NCBI GenBank assembly: GCA_029858925.1
Contig: JAOUEB010000002.1
Location: 1 to 20,424, forward strand
Source: Nitrospira sp.
Lineage (GTDB): Bacteria; Nitrospirota; Nitrospiria; Nitrospirales; Nitrospiraceae
Reading direction: 5' to 3'
Length of the DNA: 20,424 bases
Each line of letters starts with the position of its first letter. Position 1 is the stretch's first letter. The notes beneath the pieces are model-generated. The model was given only the letters and a program-made list of their open reading frames with translations, ran no database searches and was not told where the DNA came from. Of the stretch, positions 8,864 through 16,297 are shown piece after piece. The position numbers were made by a program, and so were the translations under genes.

Positions 8864-9364
8864 TTACTTGTCTTCGGACGGCTGCTGAGACTGCGGCTGA
8901 TAGTTGGGGGGAGGTGGCAATGCTCCCTGTCCCGGCGCACCCGTATTGCCGCAGTCCGGCGGGCACGTTTTCATTCCTTGAGCCGGATCGGGGGAGTTTT
9001 GCTCCATTTTCTGCAGCTGGCATTGCGTCAATCTCCCGCCGTCCTTGTTGCCGCAACGGGCTGGAACGACAGAGGCGCCGATTTCATTGTAGTCTTCCGG
9101 GCAAGCGCCGCAAACAGCCAGCATGTTTGCCCCGAGCGGCACACATTGCACGAGGGTCGGATCACCCTCCTTGCATATTTCCGACGATTGGGTGACGCCT
9201 GTGGTCGCATACCCCTCAGGACAGGTTCCGCAGGTCAATCCGGTTTTCTTGGGCGCCGCTGCGTCTTCAGCCATGGCCCAGGCCGGAAAGATTCCGAAGG
9301 CAAAAATAGTCGCCACACAGGCGATGCGCGCAAATCTTCCGATCACATCCGCATATAGACGCAT
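8864..9364 (-). CDS. Secreted cysteine-rich repeat protein of unknown function
   Basis: I do not recognise this family. The 166-residue product begins with a basic stretch and a hydrophobic core (about 12-30) ending in AWAMA-ED, a good signal peptidase I site near residue 32. The mature part has ten Cys. Two tandem units share the pattern C-x2-C-P-E-x-Y-x11-C-x9/10-C: Cys45/48/64/74 and Cys85/88/104/115. A partial third motif, CPPDCG, is at 134-139. The tail is rich in Pro, Gln and Gly. This suggests a small disulfide-bonded or metal-binding periplasmic/secreted protein. A strong AAGGGGG ribosome site overlaps the end of ruvA, whose stop is 2 bases away, so it appears coupled to ruvA. Its place in a recombination operon is odd. 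Confidence 0.85.
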   Translation of the reverse strand: MRLYADVIGRFARIACVATIFAFGIFPAWAMAEDAAAPKKTGLTCGTCPEGYATTGVTQSSEICKEGDPTLVQCVPLGANMLAVCGACPEDYNEIGASVVPARCGNKDGGRLTQCQLQKMEQNSPDPAQGMKTCPPDCGNTGAPGQGALPPPPNYQPQSQQPSEDK

Positions 9365-9366
9365 GG

Positions 9367-9975
9367 TTACCCCCTTGTAAGCTCCTTGAGCCCATCACGA
9401 ATCAGATCCTTTAGCACAATGGGGCTTGCCGCTCCCTTCGTGACTCGCCTCAATGCTTCTTTGGCATCTTGCGGACGATAGCCTAGATTCACCAACGCGG
9501 ACAGCGCGTCCTCCAACGGCCCGTGAGTGCCTGGCGCTTCAGATGCAGAGGCCTGGACGGCAGTCGATTGAATTTTGCCCACCTTGTCCTTGAGCTCGAG
9601 CGCGATGCGGCACGCGGACTTCTTCCCGATGCCCGGTACTGTCGCGAGCTTGTCGACGTCCTCAGCCTGAATCGCCTGGACCAGCTCCGCGACCGGTAGG
9701 CTGGATAGAACACTGAGCGCCAGTTTAGGACCGACGCCCGACACGGTGGTCAGCAGCAGAAAGGACTCCTTCTCGCTGTGCGAGAGAAACCCGAACAACT
9801 GGATGGCATCTTCCCGCAGATGCGTATGGATGTTCAGCGCGGCGACTTCGTCAAGATTCGGAAGAGCGTAGTAGGTGCTCAGAGGAATGTGGACGTCGTA
9901 CCCGACTCCCTGTACATCCAGCGTGAGGTGGGTCGGCGACTTGAATGCCAACCGCCCTGTAAGAAAGGCGATCAT
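9367..9975 (-). CDS. ruvA: Holliday junction DNA-binding protein RuvA
   Basis: RuvA binds four-way junctions and recruits RuvB. The 202-residue product starts with the domain I OB-fold (MIAFLTGRL... about 1-63). Domain II with two helix-hairpin-helix motifs follows, TVSGVGPKLALSVLS (about 77-91) and TVPGIGKKSACRIALEL (about 112-128). An acidic/flexible linker leads to the RuvB-binding domain III (about 154-200, LEDALSALVNLGY). Length and order are normal. It lies 51 bases downstream of yebC, and its stop is 2 bases from the start of the Cys-rich gene that separates it from ruvB. No ruvC lies nearby. Confidence 0.96.
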   Translation of the reverse strand: MIAFLTGRLAFKSPTHLTLDVQGVGYDVHIPLSTYYALPNLDEVAALNIHTHLREDAIQLFGFLSHSEKESFLLLTTVSGVGPKLALSVLSSLPVAELVQAIQAEDVDKLATVPGIGKKSACRIALELKDKVGKIQSTAVQASASEAPGTHGPLEDALSALVNLGYRPQDAKEALRRVTKGAASPIVLKDLIRDGLKELTRG

Positions 9976-10026
9976 CTCGTCTCGTCACTCAGGTGGGAAT
10001 ACTGTGCCTGCTGACCGGGAGCCCTA

Positions 10027-10782
10027 TCATCCTGCTGCGAGGGCGACCTTCTCCATCACTTCGTCGGGGATATCAAAATTGGCGTGAACTTTCTGAACGT
10101 CATCATGCTCGTCCATGACTTCCATCAGCTTGAGCATTTGTTCAGCCGACTTTTCTTCCAGACGAACCGTATTCTGAGGGATATATGTAATTTCGGCAAG
10201 CGCTGTTTCAATTTTGGCATCGGCGAGCGATTTTTTCACGGCTTCAAAGTCGTGGGTGGACGTGATGATCTCAAACATCTTTTCCCCCGCCTTCACATCT
10301 TCTGCGCCGGCATCAAGCGCCAATGAGAGGAGCCGGTCTTCCTCTACTTTGCTTTTCTCGACCGTCAGAAGTCCCTTTTTATGAAATTGCCACGAGACGG
10401 CCCCCGCCTCCGCCATATTCCCGTGATTCTTGGTGAACAGGCTGCGGATTTCCGCCACGGTCCGATTGCGATTGTCGCTGGTGATTTCCAGGAGAACCGC
10501 GGTGCCTCCTGGCCCATATCCTTCCAAGCTGAATTCTTCGTAGATGACGCCTGGCAATTCGCCGGTTCCCCGCTGAATGGCTTTCTTCAGCGTATCGCCT
10601 GGCATGTTGGCCTCTTTGGCCTTGGCGATAGCCAGACGGAGGTGGGGGTTGCCGTCAGGATCGCCGCCTGAACGGGCTGCAATCGTGACCTCACGAATGA
10701 TTCTCGTAAAGATCTTTCCGCGCTTAGCGTCCTGAGCCCCTTTGTGCCGTTTGATGGTCGCCCAATGGCTATGTCCACCCAT
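10027..10782 (-). CDS. yebC: YebC/PmpR/TACO1-family protein
   Basis: The 251-residue product begins with the family signature MGGHSHW followed by ATIKRHKGAQDAKRGKIF, and carries GGDPDGNPHLRLAI, MPGDTLKKAIQRG, GYGPGG and DNRNRT blocks in order. Members are described as DNA-binding regulators (PmpR) and, more recently, as factors that help ribosomes past difficult stretches such as polyproline. The sequence does not separate these roles. A strong AGGAGG ribosome site lies 5 bases before the ATG. The gene heads the yebC-ruvA-ruvB group, a very common neighbourhood, though the usual ruvC between yebC and ruvA is absent. Confidence 0.95.
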   Translation of the reverse strand: MGGHSHWATIKRHKGAQDAKRGKIFTRIIREVTIAARSGGDPDGNPHLRLAIAKAKEANMPGDTLKKAIQRGTGELPGVIYEEFSLEGYGPGGTAVLLEITSDNRNRTVAEIRSLFTKNHGNMAEAGAVSWQFHKKGLLTVEKSKVEEDRLLSLALDAGAEDVKAGEKMFEIITSTHDFEAVKKSLADAKIETALAEITYIPQNTVRLEEKSAEQMLKLMEVMDEHDDVQKVHANFDIPDEVMEKVALAAG

Positions 10783-10845
10783 GGATTCCTCCTCGATGCC
10801 AGCCTACTTTTCACGCCGGCTAAGGATAACGACGAATCAGATTCA

Positions 10846-10865
10846 GCTAGGAATGTAGACCTAGC
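10846..10865. promoter_or_regulatory. Palindrome upstream of yebC, candidate operator
   Basis: GCTAGG and CCTAGC form a perfect 6-bp inverted repeat around an 8-base spacer. It lies about 65 bases upstream of yebC. A perfect TTGACA (minus strand, 10882-10887) is 16 bases further upstream, so the palindrome covers the place where a -10 box would be. No good -10 hexamer at 16-18 bases is visible. Confidence 0.3.
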
Positions 10866-10913
10866 ACAGGCTAAAGAAAGGTGTCAATTGCGCAAGAACT
10901 TGGCGATACCCGC

Positions 10914-11450
10914 CTACTCGAAATGTACGAGGAGCTGAAGCCCCATCAGGACCACGCATACCGCCCACGCCAGTGCTTACCGTTTCGCAGGACTATATCG
11001 GCGATGCTCCTGGCGTCCAGGAAGCCATCGCCTTCGATAATGTGGCGCACATACCGAGGCCTCCCTAGAAAGCATGGTGAAGCGCAATGGTCTCATTGGC
11101 CGGGTGATTTCCAGGTGAATGAACGAACAGCACCAGCGCTCCGATCATTCCGAACGCGACCAGCGGAGCGGCCCAGGCAGGATGACAAACCCAACCGATT
11201 CGACGAACTGCCTCGCTCACCGCCACGATGGCGGCAAAGATCCCGTAGAATTTGTGTTGAATGATTTCCGGGCCTTGTCCAAAAAATGTGGCCGCAACGC
11301 TGAGCGAACCGACCGGCCAAGCATCGTGGTTGCTCCACACCAACAAGAAGACCCCGATGATACCGAATGCGGTCGGCAACATGAGCCGGGTCCATACAGG
11401 CAGCGGGTACCGCAGGGCGTGGCCGAGCTCAGAAAGACCGAAGCTAACAT
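10914..11450 (-). pseudogene. Decayed gene for a small multi-helix membrane protein
   Basis: An open stretch on the minus strand ends at TAG 11065. Its 105 residues from ATG 11382 show three hydrophobic segments and conserved-looking His positions (IIQHKFYG, HHAF). Upstream of that ATG the frame stays open to TAA at 11482 and reads sensibly (LGHALRYPLPVW). Past the TAG, the same frame continues as GGLGMCATLSKAMASW until a second TAG at 10993. A hydrophobic helix (ALAWAVCVVLMGLQLLVHFE) ending at TAG 10914 is in another frame. The simplest reading is one membrane protein of about five helices broken by a stop, a second stop and a frameshift, with an unclear N-terminus. The family is not recognised; a copper-handling membrane protein is only a vague resemblance. 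Confidence 0.6.
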
Positions 11451-11451
11451 G

Positions 11452-11483
11452 AAGGGCCCATCCAGACGGCTGGATGGGCCCTT
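11452..11483 (-). terminator. Strong hairpin terminator after the PCP_red-type gene
   Basis: A perfect 14-bp stem (AAGGGCCCATCCAG paired with CTGGATGGGCCCTT) encloses a 4-base loop. It begins 28 bases after the stop codon of the minus-strand gene ending at 11512. The T-tract after the stem is short (two T within the stem end), so termination may be only partly Rho-independent. Confidence 0.75.
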
Positions 11484-11511
11484 ATGACATGGCCTGCTAT
11501 GAATACGTGTC

Positions 11512-12243
11512 TTACATGAACTTCATGAACTTGTCTTTGGCTTCATCCATCACCTGGGCGGTGATCGTCGCCAACCCACGCTCCTTCGCGACACGTTCGA
11601 CTTCCTTACGCGCCATAGGACGGATAAAGTCCGGGATATTTTCCAAACGCTGTTCAGCCTCGCGCGACCAGGTCATGCCGTTCGCCGAGTCGTTTTTCGA
11701 GTCATCCATCACTTGCAGCGTAATCGTCTTGAAGCCCTGTTTGCGGGCGTAGGTTTCCACGCTGCCCTGCACCATGGGTTTCACAAACGCGGGCAGTCGG
11801 TCGAGCTTCTCTTGGGCATCCGCAGTCCAGGTGAACTCGGACGTGGCAGACCCGCCGTTGGCTGGTTTGCCGGAGCTCGTGAGCCCCATCTCGGCCACCA
11901 TGGCGGAGAACGGACAACCGCTCGCTTTTTCAGGCGCCTTGGCAGGCGACGTAGCGGAGGCAGCCACAGCCGGCATTGATGCCGCCGGTTGAGTCGCAGC
12001 AGACGCAGCCTGACCGTTTCCGGCGAGTGCGCGCAATCCCTCCATCGACGCGTCAGGCGCGGACTTCGGGCTCAGCTTCAACCCTAAGGCATTCATCATA
12101 CTGGTCTCGCCCGTATTGGTGACCATCGAAAACTTCGCATTGCAGGACGGACAGCCGAAGAAGACACCGAGGGAGCCCTCAGCGGGTTTTTCGACCTTCT
12201 CGAGGCTCATATAGGTTTCGCAATTGAGACAGACAAATTTCAT
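11512..12243 (-). CDS. Zinc-ribbon protein with two PCP_red-type domains
   Basis: The 243-residue product starts with a four-Cys zinc ribbon (Cys5, Cys8, Cys31, Cys34). A low-complexity Ala/Pro/Ser linker (about 60-107) and a GCPF segment with Cys110 follow. Two similar C-terminal modules lie at about 138-183 and 190-237. Each follows the pattern TW-x3-A-x2-(K/R)L-x2-(L/I)P-x-F-(V/I)-(K/R)-PM, then a helix and ...ITxQVMD. This matches the small helical domain found at the end of protochlorophyllide/chlorophyllide reductase B subunits (PCP_red), also seen in non-photosynthetic bacteria with unknown function. No signal peptide is visible, so it should be cytoplasmic. A GAGAGGAG ribosome site precedes the ATG. 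It appears monocistronic, with its own candidate promoter and terminator. Confidence 0.85.
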   Translation of the reverse strand: MKFVCLNCETYMSLEKVEKPAEGSLGVFFGCPSCNAKFSMVTNTGETSMMNALGLKLSPKSAPDASMEGLRALAGNGQAASAATQPAASMPAVAASATSPAKAPEKASGCPFSAMVAEMGLTSSGKPANGGSATSEFTWTADAQEKLDRLPAFVKPMVQGSVETYARKQGFKTITLQVMDDSKNDSANGMTWSREAEQRLENIPDFIRPMARKEVERVAKERGLATITAQVMDEAKDKFMKFM

Positions 12244-12267
12244 AAAGACTCCTCTCCCCGCAGCCTA

Positions 12268-12295
12268 AGAATAGCCGTCAGGTCCTCACTGTAAA
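12268..12295 (-). promoter_or_regulatory. Candidate sigma70 promoter for the PCP_red-type gene
   Basis: TTTACA (12290-12295, five of six consensus bases) and TATTCT (12268-12273, four of six) are separated by 16 bases on the minus strand, about 25 bases before the start codon at 12243. A second TTGACT lies further upstream but has no good -10 partner. Confidence 0.4.
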
Positions 12296-12400
12296 GCCAT
12301 GGGTCGGTTACGCTAACACGCGCATTTCCGATGAGTCAAACCGCACCCTCCGAACCAGGCAGAACACCACCTGCAGCCCTCATCGTAAGGAGGATGTCTG

Positions 12401-14245
12401 CTAAATCGAATACTGGAATGTCGGCTTCGCGCCGATGGCCTCGGCCAGTACGCCCCGCCGTTTCAGCTCGTCCATAACTTGCTTGACCGCGGCATCGACA
12501 TCCATTGGGCCGCTCAGGACGATGTCCGTGTTGGGCGGCGGCTCTTCCTCCGTCTTGCTCATATGGATGGCAATGACCGGCGCCGGATGGACAAGCGTCC
12601 GAATCGCTTGCACCGCCTCCCGATACGCCAGCCCAAACGGATTCGTGGTGGAGACGACGATCAGCCCCGTATCCATCAACAACCACGCGACTTCGCCGTA
12701 CCGGCGGGCCATCTCTGCCGTCTGGCCCCGTTCTTCCTTGCTCAGATCGGCATCGAGCCCGCGCCGCAAATTTTCGCCGTCCAAGAGATAGGCATGGCGT
12801 CCGTCGGCCACCAGCCGCCCCTCCAGTTTTCTGGCAAGGAGCGACTTGCCAGTATGCCGCCCGCCGGTAAACAACACCACCGCCGCCCGATGACCATATT
12901 GCTTGGCGCGATCTTCAATGCCGACGTCGCCTTTTACCCAGGCGAAATCCCGGCGCCTCGCTTCGTCCCGCAGAAATTCCTGGTCGTCATGCACCAGTTC
13001 CGTAATGATACCGCCCCCGGCAATATCGTACTCGTCGACGAGGACAAACCGGCCGGTGGCTTCAAACGACGAGGAGAGGTCGAACGCCAGCGGCATCTTC
13101 GCGCGCACGGTCAACTCCGCCACTTGGTTCTTGCCGACCGTATTACTGCCCTGCTGTTGGGCCAAATCCATCGTGTCGATGATGCGATGGATGGCCGCGA
13201 CTTCGCAGTCCACCTCTTTGGTCGCAACACGAAGCAGGTATTTGCGCCCCTTTTCAAGAGCTCTCTTCCCCAGCCAAAACACATTCGCGCGAAACGCCGT
13301 GGATACCGACGGCAGCTGCTCCTGGTGCGACGCGATTTCGCCGCGCTCCACAAAAATCTGCTCGTCCAACGTGACGCCGATCGACTGCCCCGCCTCGCCC
13401 ATCATGGGCTGCGGCTCGATATTGAAGGCTTCGACGGATTTCACGTTGGCCCGCTTGTTCGACGGCGAAAAGACGAGATGGTCCCCGACCTTTACGCGGC
13501 CCGCTGTGATACGTCCGGCAATGATTCGGCGCGCGTCGAACTTGTACACGTCCTGCACCGGCAGTCTGAGCGGCTGCTCAGACCGGGCTGCTTCTTTCTT
13601 GAACAGGCTCAACGTATCCAACACCGTCGGGCCGGTGTACCAGGACATGGCCTCGCTGCGATTGGCGATGTTGTCCCCGAGCTTGGCACTGACAGGAATA
13701 AAGTGTGTCGGGGCGGCCTTAAACTGCCCCAGAAATTCCCGATACTCCTTCTCGATCCCGTCGAACACATCCTGCCGATAGCCGATCAAGTCCATCTTAT
13801 TGACGACAACGGCGAACTGCCGGACGCCCAGCAAGGACAGCAGGTAGCCGTGTTTCTTCGACTGTTCTTTCACGCCTTCCAACGCATCGATCAGCAAAAT
13901 CGCCGCCTCGGCGCGCGCGGCGCCGGAGATCATATTTTTGAGAAATTCTTTGTGGCCCGGCGCATCGATGATGATGTATTGGCGTCCTTTCCAGATGAAG
14001 AACGTGCGAGCCGTATCGATCGTGATCCCTTGTTCCTGCTCTTCCAGAAACGCATCGAACAGAAACGCATACTCAAATTCTTTTCCCTGCTGCCGACAAA
14101 TCGCCTGCACCTTTTCGAGCTTGCCGTCCGGCAACGAGCCGGTATCGGCATAGAGCCGCCCCAGCAACGTAGACTTGCCGTGATCCACATGGCCCACGAT
14201 CACGATGTTCAGACTCTCAGAAGGTTTGCTGACCACGATATTCAT
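12401..14245 (-). CDS. cysN: Sulfate adenylyltransferase subunit 1 fused to an APS-kinase-like domain
   Basis: CysN is the GTPase that drives APS formation by CysD. From the ATG at 14245 the product has 614 residues. A GAGGAG ribosome site 8 bases upstream decides this start over the TTG at 14269. GTPase motifs are complete: GHVDHGKST at 18-26, DTARTFF at 77-83, DAPGH at 94-98 and NKMD at 149-152. EF-Tu-like beta-barrels follow to about residue 420. Residues from about 453 resemble APS kinase (CysC): a P-loop-like GGRHTGKS at 461-468 and DGENLRRGL at 489-497. The usual GLSGSGKST loop has changed, SPF is replaced by NPF, and the KGLYKKAR/FTGID lid is missing. The kinase part may be inactive. 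CysN and CysD are 140 bases apart. Confidence 0.93.
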   Translation of the reverse strand: MNIVVSKPSESLNIVIVGHVDHGKSTLLGRLYADTGSLPDGKLEKVQAICRQQGKEFEYAFLFDAFLEEQEQGITIDTARTFFIWKGRQYIIIDAPGHKEFLKNMISGAARAEAAILLIDALEGVKEQSKKHGYLLSLLGVRQFAVVVNKMDLIGYRQDVFDGIEKEYREFLGQFKAAPTHFIPVSAKLGDNIANRSEAMSWYTGPTVLDTLSLFKKEAARSEQPLRLPVQDVYKFDARRIIAGRITAGRVKVGDHLVFSPSNKRANVKSVEAFNIEPQPMMGEAGQSIGVTLDEQIFVERGEIASHQEQLPSVSTAFRANVFWLGKRALEKGRKYLLRVATKEVDCEVAAIHRIIDTMDLAQQQGSNTVGKNQVAELTVRAKMPLAFDLSSSFEATGRFVLVDEYDIAGGGIITELVHDDQEFLRDEARRRDFAWVKGDVGIEDRAKQYGHRAAVVLFTGGRHTGKSLLARKLEGRLVADGRHAYLLDGENLRRGLDADLSKEERGQTAEMARRYGEVAWLLMDTGLIVVSTTNPFGLAYREAVQAIRTLVHPAPVIAIHMSKTEEEPPPNTDIVLSGPMDVDAAVKQVMDELKRRGVLAEAIGAKPTFQYSI

Positions 14246-14249
14246 TGCG

Positions 14250-14258
14250 TCACTCCTC
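14250..14258 (-). promoter_or_regulatory. Ribosome binding site that fixes the cysN start
   Basis: GAGGAGTGA on the minus strand lies just before the ATG at 14245, with GAGGAG about 7-8 bases away. It sits immediately outside the palindromic element at 14260-14380 and supports 14245 over the TTG at 14269. Confidence 0.6.
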
Positions 14259-14259
14259 A

Positions 14260-14380
14260 GAATGCTCAAACGCGCCGGCCAGGAAGGCCGCAGGTGAGAA
14301 ACAACCGGAGGCGTACCCTCTGAGGTACGTGGAGGATTGTTTCGGGCCGAGAACGACGCTGGACGCTCGTTTCTGCATTC
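14260..14380. repeat. 121-bp imperfect palindrome between cysD and cysN (REP/MITE-like)
   Basis: The element starts with GAATGC and ends with GCATTC. Its terminal 13 bases are inverted copies matching at 11 positions. Inside are a further inverted match (GAAACAA near 14298 against TTGTTTC near 14337), a central hairpin CGTACC-N6-GGTACG, and a side hairpin CGGCC-AGGAA-GGCCG. The whole element can fold on itself. It ends 5 bases after the cysD stop and stops just short of the cysN ribosome site. It resembles, from memory, short palindromic repeats scattered between genes in Nitrospira genomes. No second copy was seen in this window. Confidence 0.65.
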
Positions 14381-14385
14381 TGCCG

Positions 14386-15183
14386 TTACATGTACCCGTC
14401 TTTCCTCAGCATCTCCATGCCGCGGCCTTCATCTTGCGCGCGGCCCGACCGCTCCGCCACCGTCGTGTGGCGAAGTTCTTCGATAATGTCGTCCACCGAT
14501 TTCGCCGTCGACTTGATCGGCGTCGTGCAGGGGGCACAGCCCAGGCTGCGATAGCGGGTGCCGTCGCCCTTGTCGAGGTAGAGATCGATAAACGGAATGC
14601 TCTCGAGCTTGATGTATTCCCAAATATTGATTTCAGTCCAATCCAGCAGCGGATGGATACGGATGTGCGTGCCGGGAGGGAACGTCGTCTTATACTGATC
14701 CCAGAGTTCCGGCGGCTGATCACGAAAATCCCAATCACCATGCTTGTCACGGGGAGAGAAATAGCGTTCTTTCGCCCTCGTCCCTTCTTCATCCGCCCGG
14801 ACCCCCAGAATGACGCCCGTGTACCCTTTGTGTTCCAACAATTGTTTCAGCCCATTCGTCTTCAGCGCGGTGCAGCACATGACGCGACCCAGGGTGTGAT
14901 TCATGCCGGCAGCCAGCGCGTCTTTATTTTGACCGACGACCAAATCCAGCCCCCATTCACGGGCCAGCCTGTCGCGATACTCGATCATAGCCGGAATCTT
15001 GTAGCTCGTATCGACGTGAAGTAATGGGAACGGCACATGGCCGAAGAACGCCTTCCGCGCCAGCCATAACAGCACGGTGGAATCTTTGCCCATCGACCAG
15101 AGCATGCCGAGATTGTCGAAATGCTTGTAGGCTTCCCGCAAGATATAGACACTTTGATCTTCCAGTTGCCGCAGATGTTTCAT
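14386..15183 (-). CDS. cysD: Sulfate adenylyltransferase subunit 2 (ATP sulfurylase), variant with CC/CxxC motif
   Basis: CysD makes adenylyl sulfate (APS) from sulfate and ATP, with CysN. The 265-residue protein has the PP-loop SMGKDST at 30-36, LLHVDTSYK at about 54-62, [14 protein letters not shown] at about 126-139, [10 protein letters not shown], the W-T-E-x-x-I-W-x-Y-I block near 181-190, and the C-terminal SERxGR-type end (AERSGRAQD). It is shorter than the roughly 300-residue E. coli protein. Unlike E. coli CysD, it has Cys-Cys followed by x3-Lys near 102 and GCAPCTTP near 214-221. That is the same four-cysteine pattern as the neighbouring APS reductase, suggesting a possible [4Fe-4S] site. 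The gene precedes cysN. Confidence 0.92.
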   Translation of the reverse strand: MKHLRQLEDQSVYILREAYKHFDNLGMLWSMGKDSTVLLWLARKAFFGHVPFPLLHVDTSYKIPAMIEYRDRLAREWGLDLVVGQNKDALAAGMNHTLGRVMCCTALKTNGLKQLLEHKGYTGVILGVRADEEGTRAKERYFSPRDKHGDWDFRDQPPELWDQYKTTFPPGTHIRIHPLLDWTEINIWEYIKLESIPFIDLYLDKGDGTRYRSLGCAPCTTPIKSTAKSVDDIIEELRHTTVAERSGRAQDEGRGMEMLRKDGYM

Positions 15184-15194
15184 AATTGCGTTCT

Positions 15195-15219
15195 CAGTGT
15201 TGAGTTTTCAATGTTGAGT
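15195..15219. repeat. Short direct repeat upstream of cysD
   Basis: CAGTGTTGAGT (15195-15205) and CAATGTTGAGT (15209-15219) are 11-base direct repeats with one mismatch and a 14-base period. They lie in the 64-base gap between the TrpD2-like gene and cysD. Function unknown. Confidence 0.4.
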
Positions 15220-15247
15220 GGTCGGGCACTCCATGCGCAATGCCCCC

Positions 15248-16297
15248 TCATGACTTGGCCATCGCCACTGATTCCTGCGCCAACTCATCCAGCTTGCGCG
15301 CCGCCGCGCCCTCTTCGATCGCCGCCCGCGCCATGAGATAGCCGGCGGTGAGCGACTCGCCCTTCCCCGCCGCATAGAGCAGCATCGCGGCATTCATGAG
15401 CACCCAGTCTCGCGGCCCGCCCTGCGCCTTATTCTGAAGAATTCGCCGGAGCAAGTCCGCTTCCTTATCCCGCTGCGCCGGCGGAAACCCCGCCATCTCT
15501 CGCGTAGAACCGGACGGCAAACCAAAATCCTTGGGCGCCACTCCCAGCGGCGCAATGCGCTCATTCCGTAATTCGAGCACTCTTGTGACCGCAGAGAGAG
15601 ACAACTCGGGATCGCCCTCGACCCCACGGATCACGAGCCCGCGCGGACAACCGAGCATGCGCAAGGCTTCGACTGTTTTCTCGAAGTGCGGCGGATGGGA
15701 TAATCCGACCACCTGGGAGGCGGCTCGCGCCGGGTTCAGAAGCCTCGCGATCGGATGAAATACATTTCTGACTCCAAGCTCCTGGCGCATTTCCAGAAAC
15801 CGGTAGACCGGCGGATGGTAGAGGCCGATGTCCAAATAGGCAAAGCCCTTCTTATTCAGCGCCTCGGTCGCCACCTTGGGTTCAGAGTCGATGGGAATGC
15901 CCAGCGCCTGCAACACCCCGGCGCTGCCGGGGCGTCCGGGAACTCCATCGTATCCGTGCATCAGCACCGTCACGCCGGCTGAAGCCGCGACGACCGATGC
16001 GGCGATCAGCGCATGGAACGTATCCTGTTTCCCGGCATAGCTGGGAACATCGACTAAGGCGGCAGTTCGTGAAACGGCGAGCGGAGGCACGTATTGCCTG
16101 GCGGCGGCCGTCATGGCGGCCAATTCCGTGACCGACTCAGACTTGAACCGCATCGCCATCAAAAACGCCCCTACCTGCGCCGGGGTCGCGGCTCCTTCGA
16201 TCAACGCCTTAATGGCATGCTTAGACTCTTCCCACGTCAAGTCCTTGGAGGCCTTCGGCCCCTTCCCAATTTTGGCAATGATGTCTTGAATCGGCAT
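15248..16297 (-). CDS. TrpD2/YbiB-like protein (anthranilate phosphoribosyltransferase superfamily)
   Basis: The 349-residue protein has the overall TrpD fold order: an N-terminal helical domain (about 1-75, with WEESKHAIKALIEGAATPAQ and GAFLMAMR), then the phosphoribosyltransferase-like domain with LLNPA at about 186-190. The catalytic sites differ from true TrpD. The PRPP motif GTGGD is replaced by VPSYAGK (about 84-90), and HGNRS..S..GSAD is replaced by HGYDGVPGRPGSAG (114-127). PSY-x-G is also a mark of the E. coli YbiB/TrpD2 group, which lacks this transferase activity and binds nucleic acid. The gene abuts cysH with no spacer (TAAATG) and precedes cysD, so it belongs to the sulfate operon. 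Its job there is unknown; a role in tryptophan synthesis is unlikely. Confidence 0.82.
   Translation of the reverse strand: MPIQDIIAKIGKGPKASKDLTWEESKHAIKALIEGAATPAQVGAFLMAMRFKSESVTELAAMTAAARQYVPPLAVSRTAALVDVPSYAGKQDTFHALIAASVVAASAGVTVLMHGYDGVPGRPGSAGVLQALGIPIDSEPKVATEALNKKGFAYLDIGLYHPPVYRFLEMRQELGVRNVFHPIARLLNPARAASQVVGLSHPPHFEKTVEALRMLGCPRGLVIRGVEGDPELSLSAVTRVLELRNERIAPLGVAPKDFGLPSGSTREMAGFPPAQRDKEADLLRRILQNKAQGGPRDWVLMNAAMLLYAAGKGESLTAGYLMARAAIEEGAAARKLDELAQESVAMAKS

Noticed and set aside
8847..9056. N-terminal extension of RuvB to 9056
   Set aside because: It overlaps the secreted Cys-rich gene, lacks RuvB similarity and would make the protein 70 residues too long.
12336..12686. 116-codon minus-strand frame overlapping the end of cysN
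   Set aside because: Out-of-frame shadow of the APS-kinase-like domain with no protein features.
12479..14323. 614-codon open frame on the + strand opposite cysN
   Set aside because: It is antisense to a clear cysN with complete GTPase motifs. The translation is rich in Arg, His and Asp and has no recognisable domain, as expected for an antisense frame in GC-rich DNA.
15248..16297. Calling the gene trpD (anthranilate phosphoribosyltransferase)
   Set aside because: The GTGGD and HGNRS motifs needed for PRPP and anthranilate use are replaced, and the neighbours are sulfate genes.
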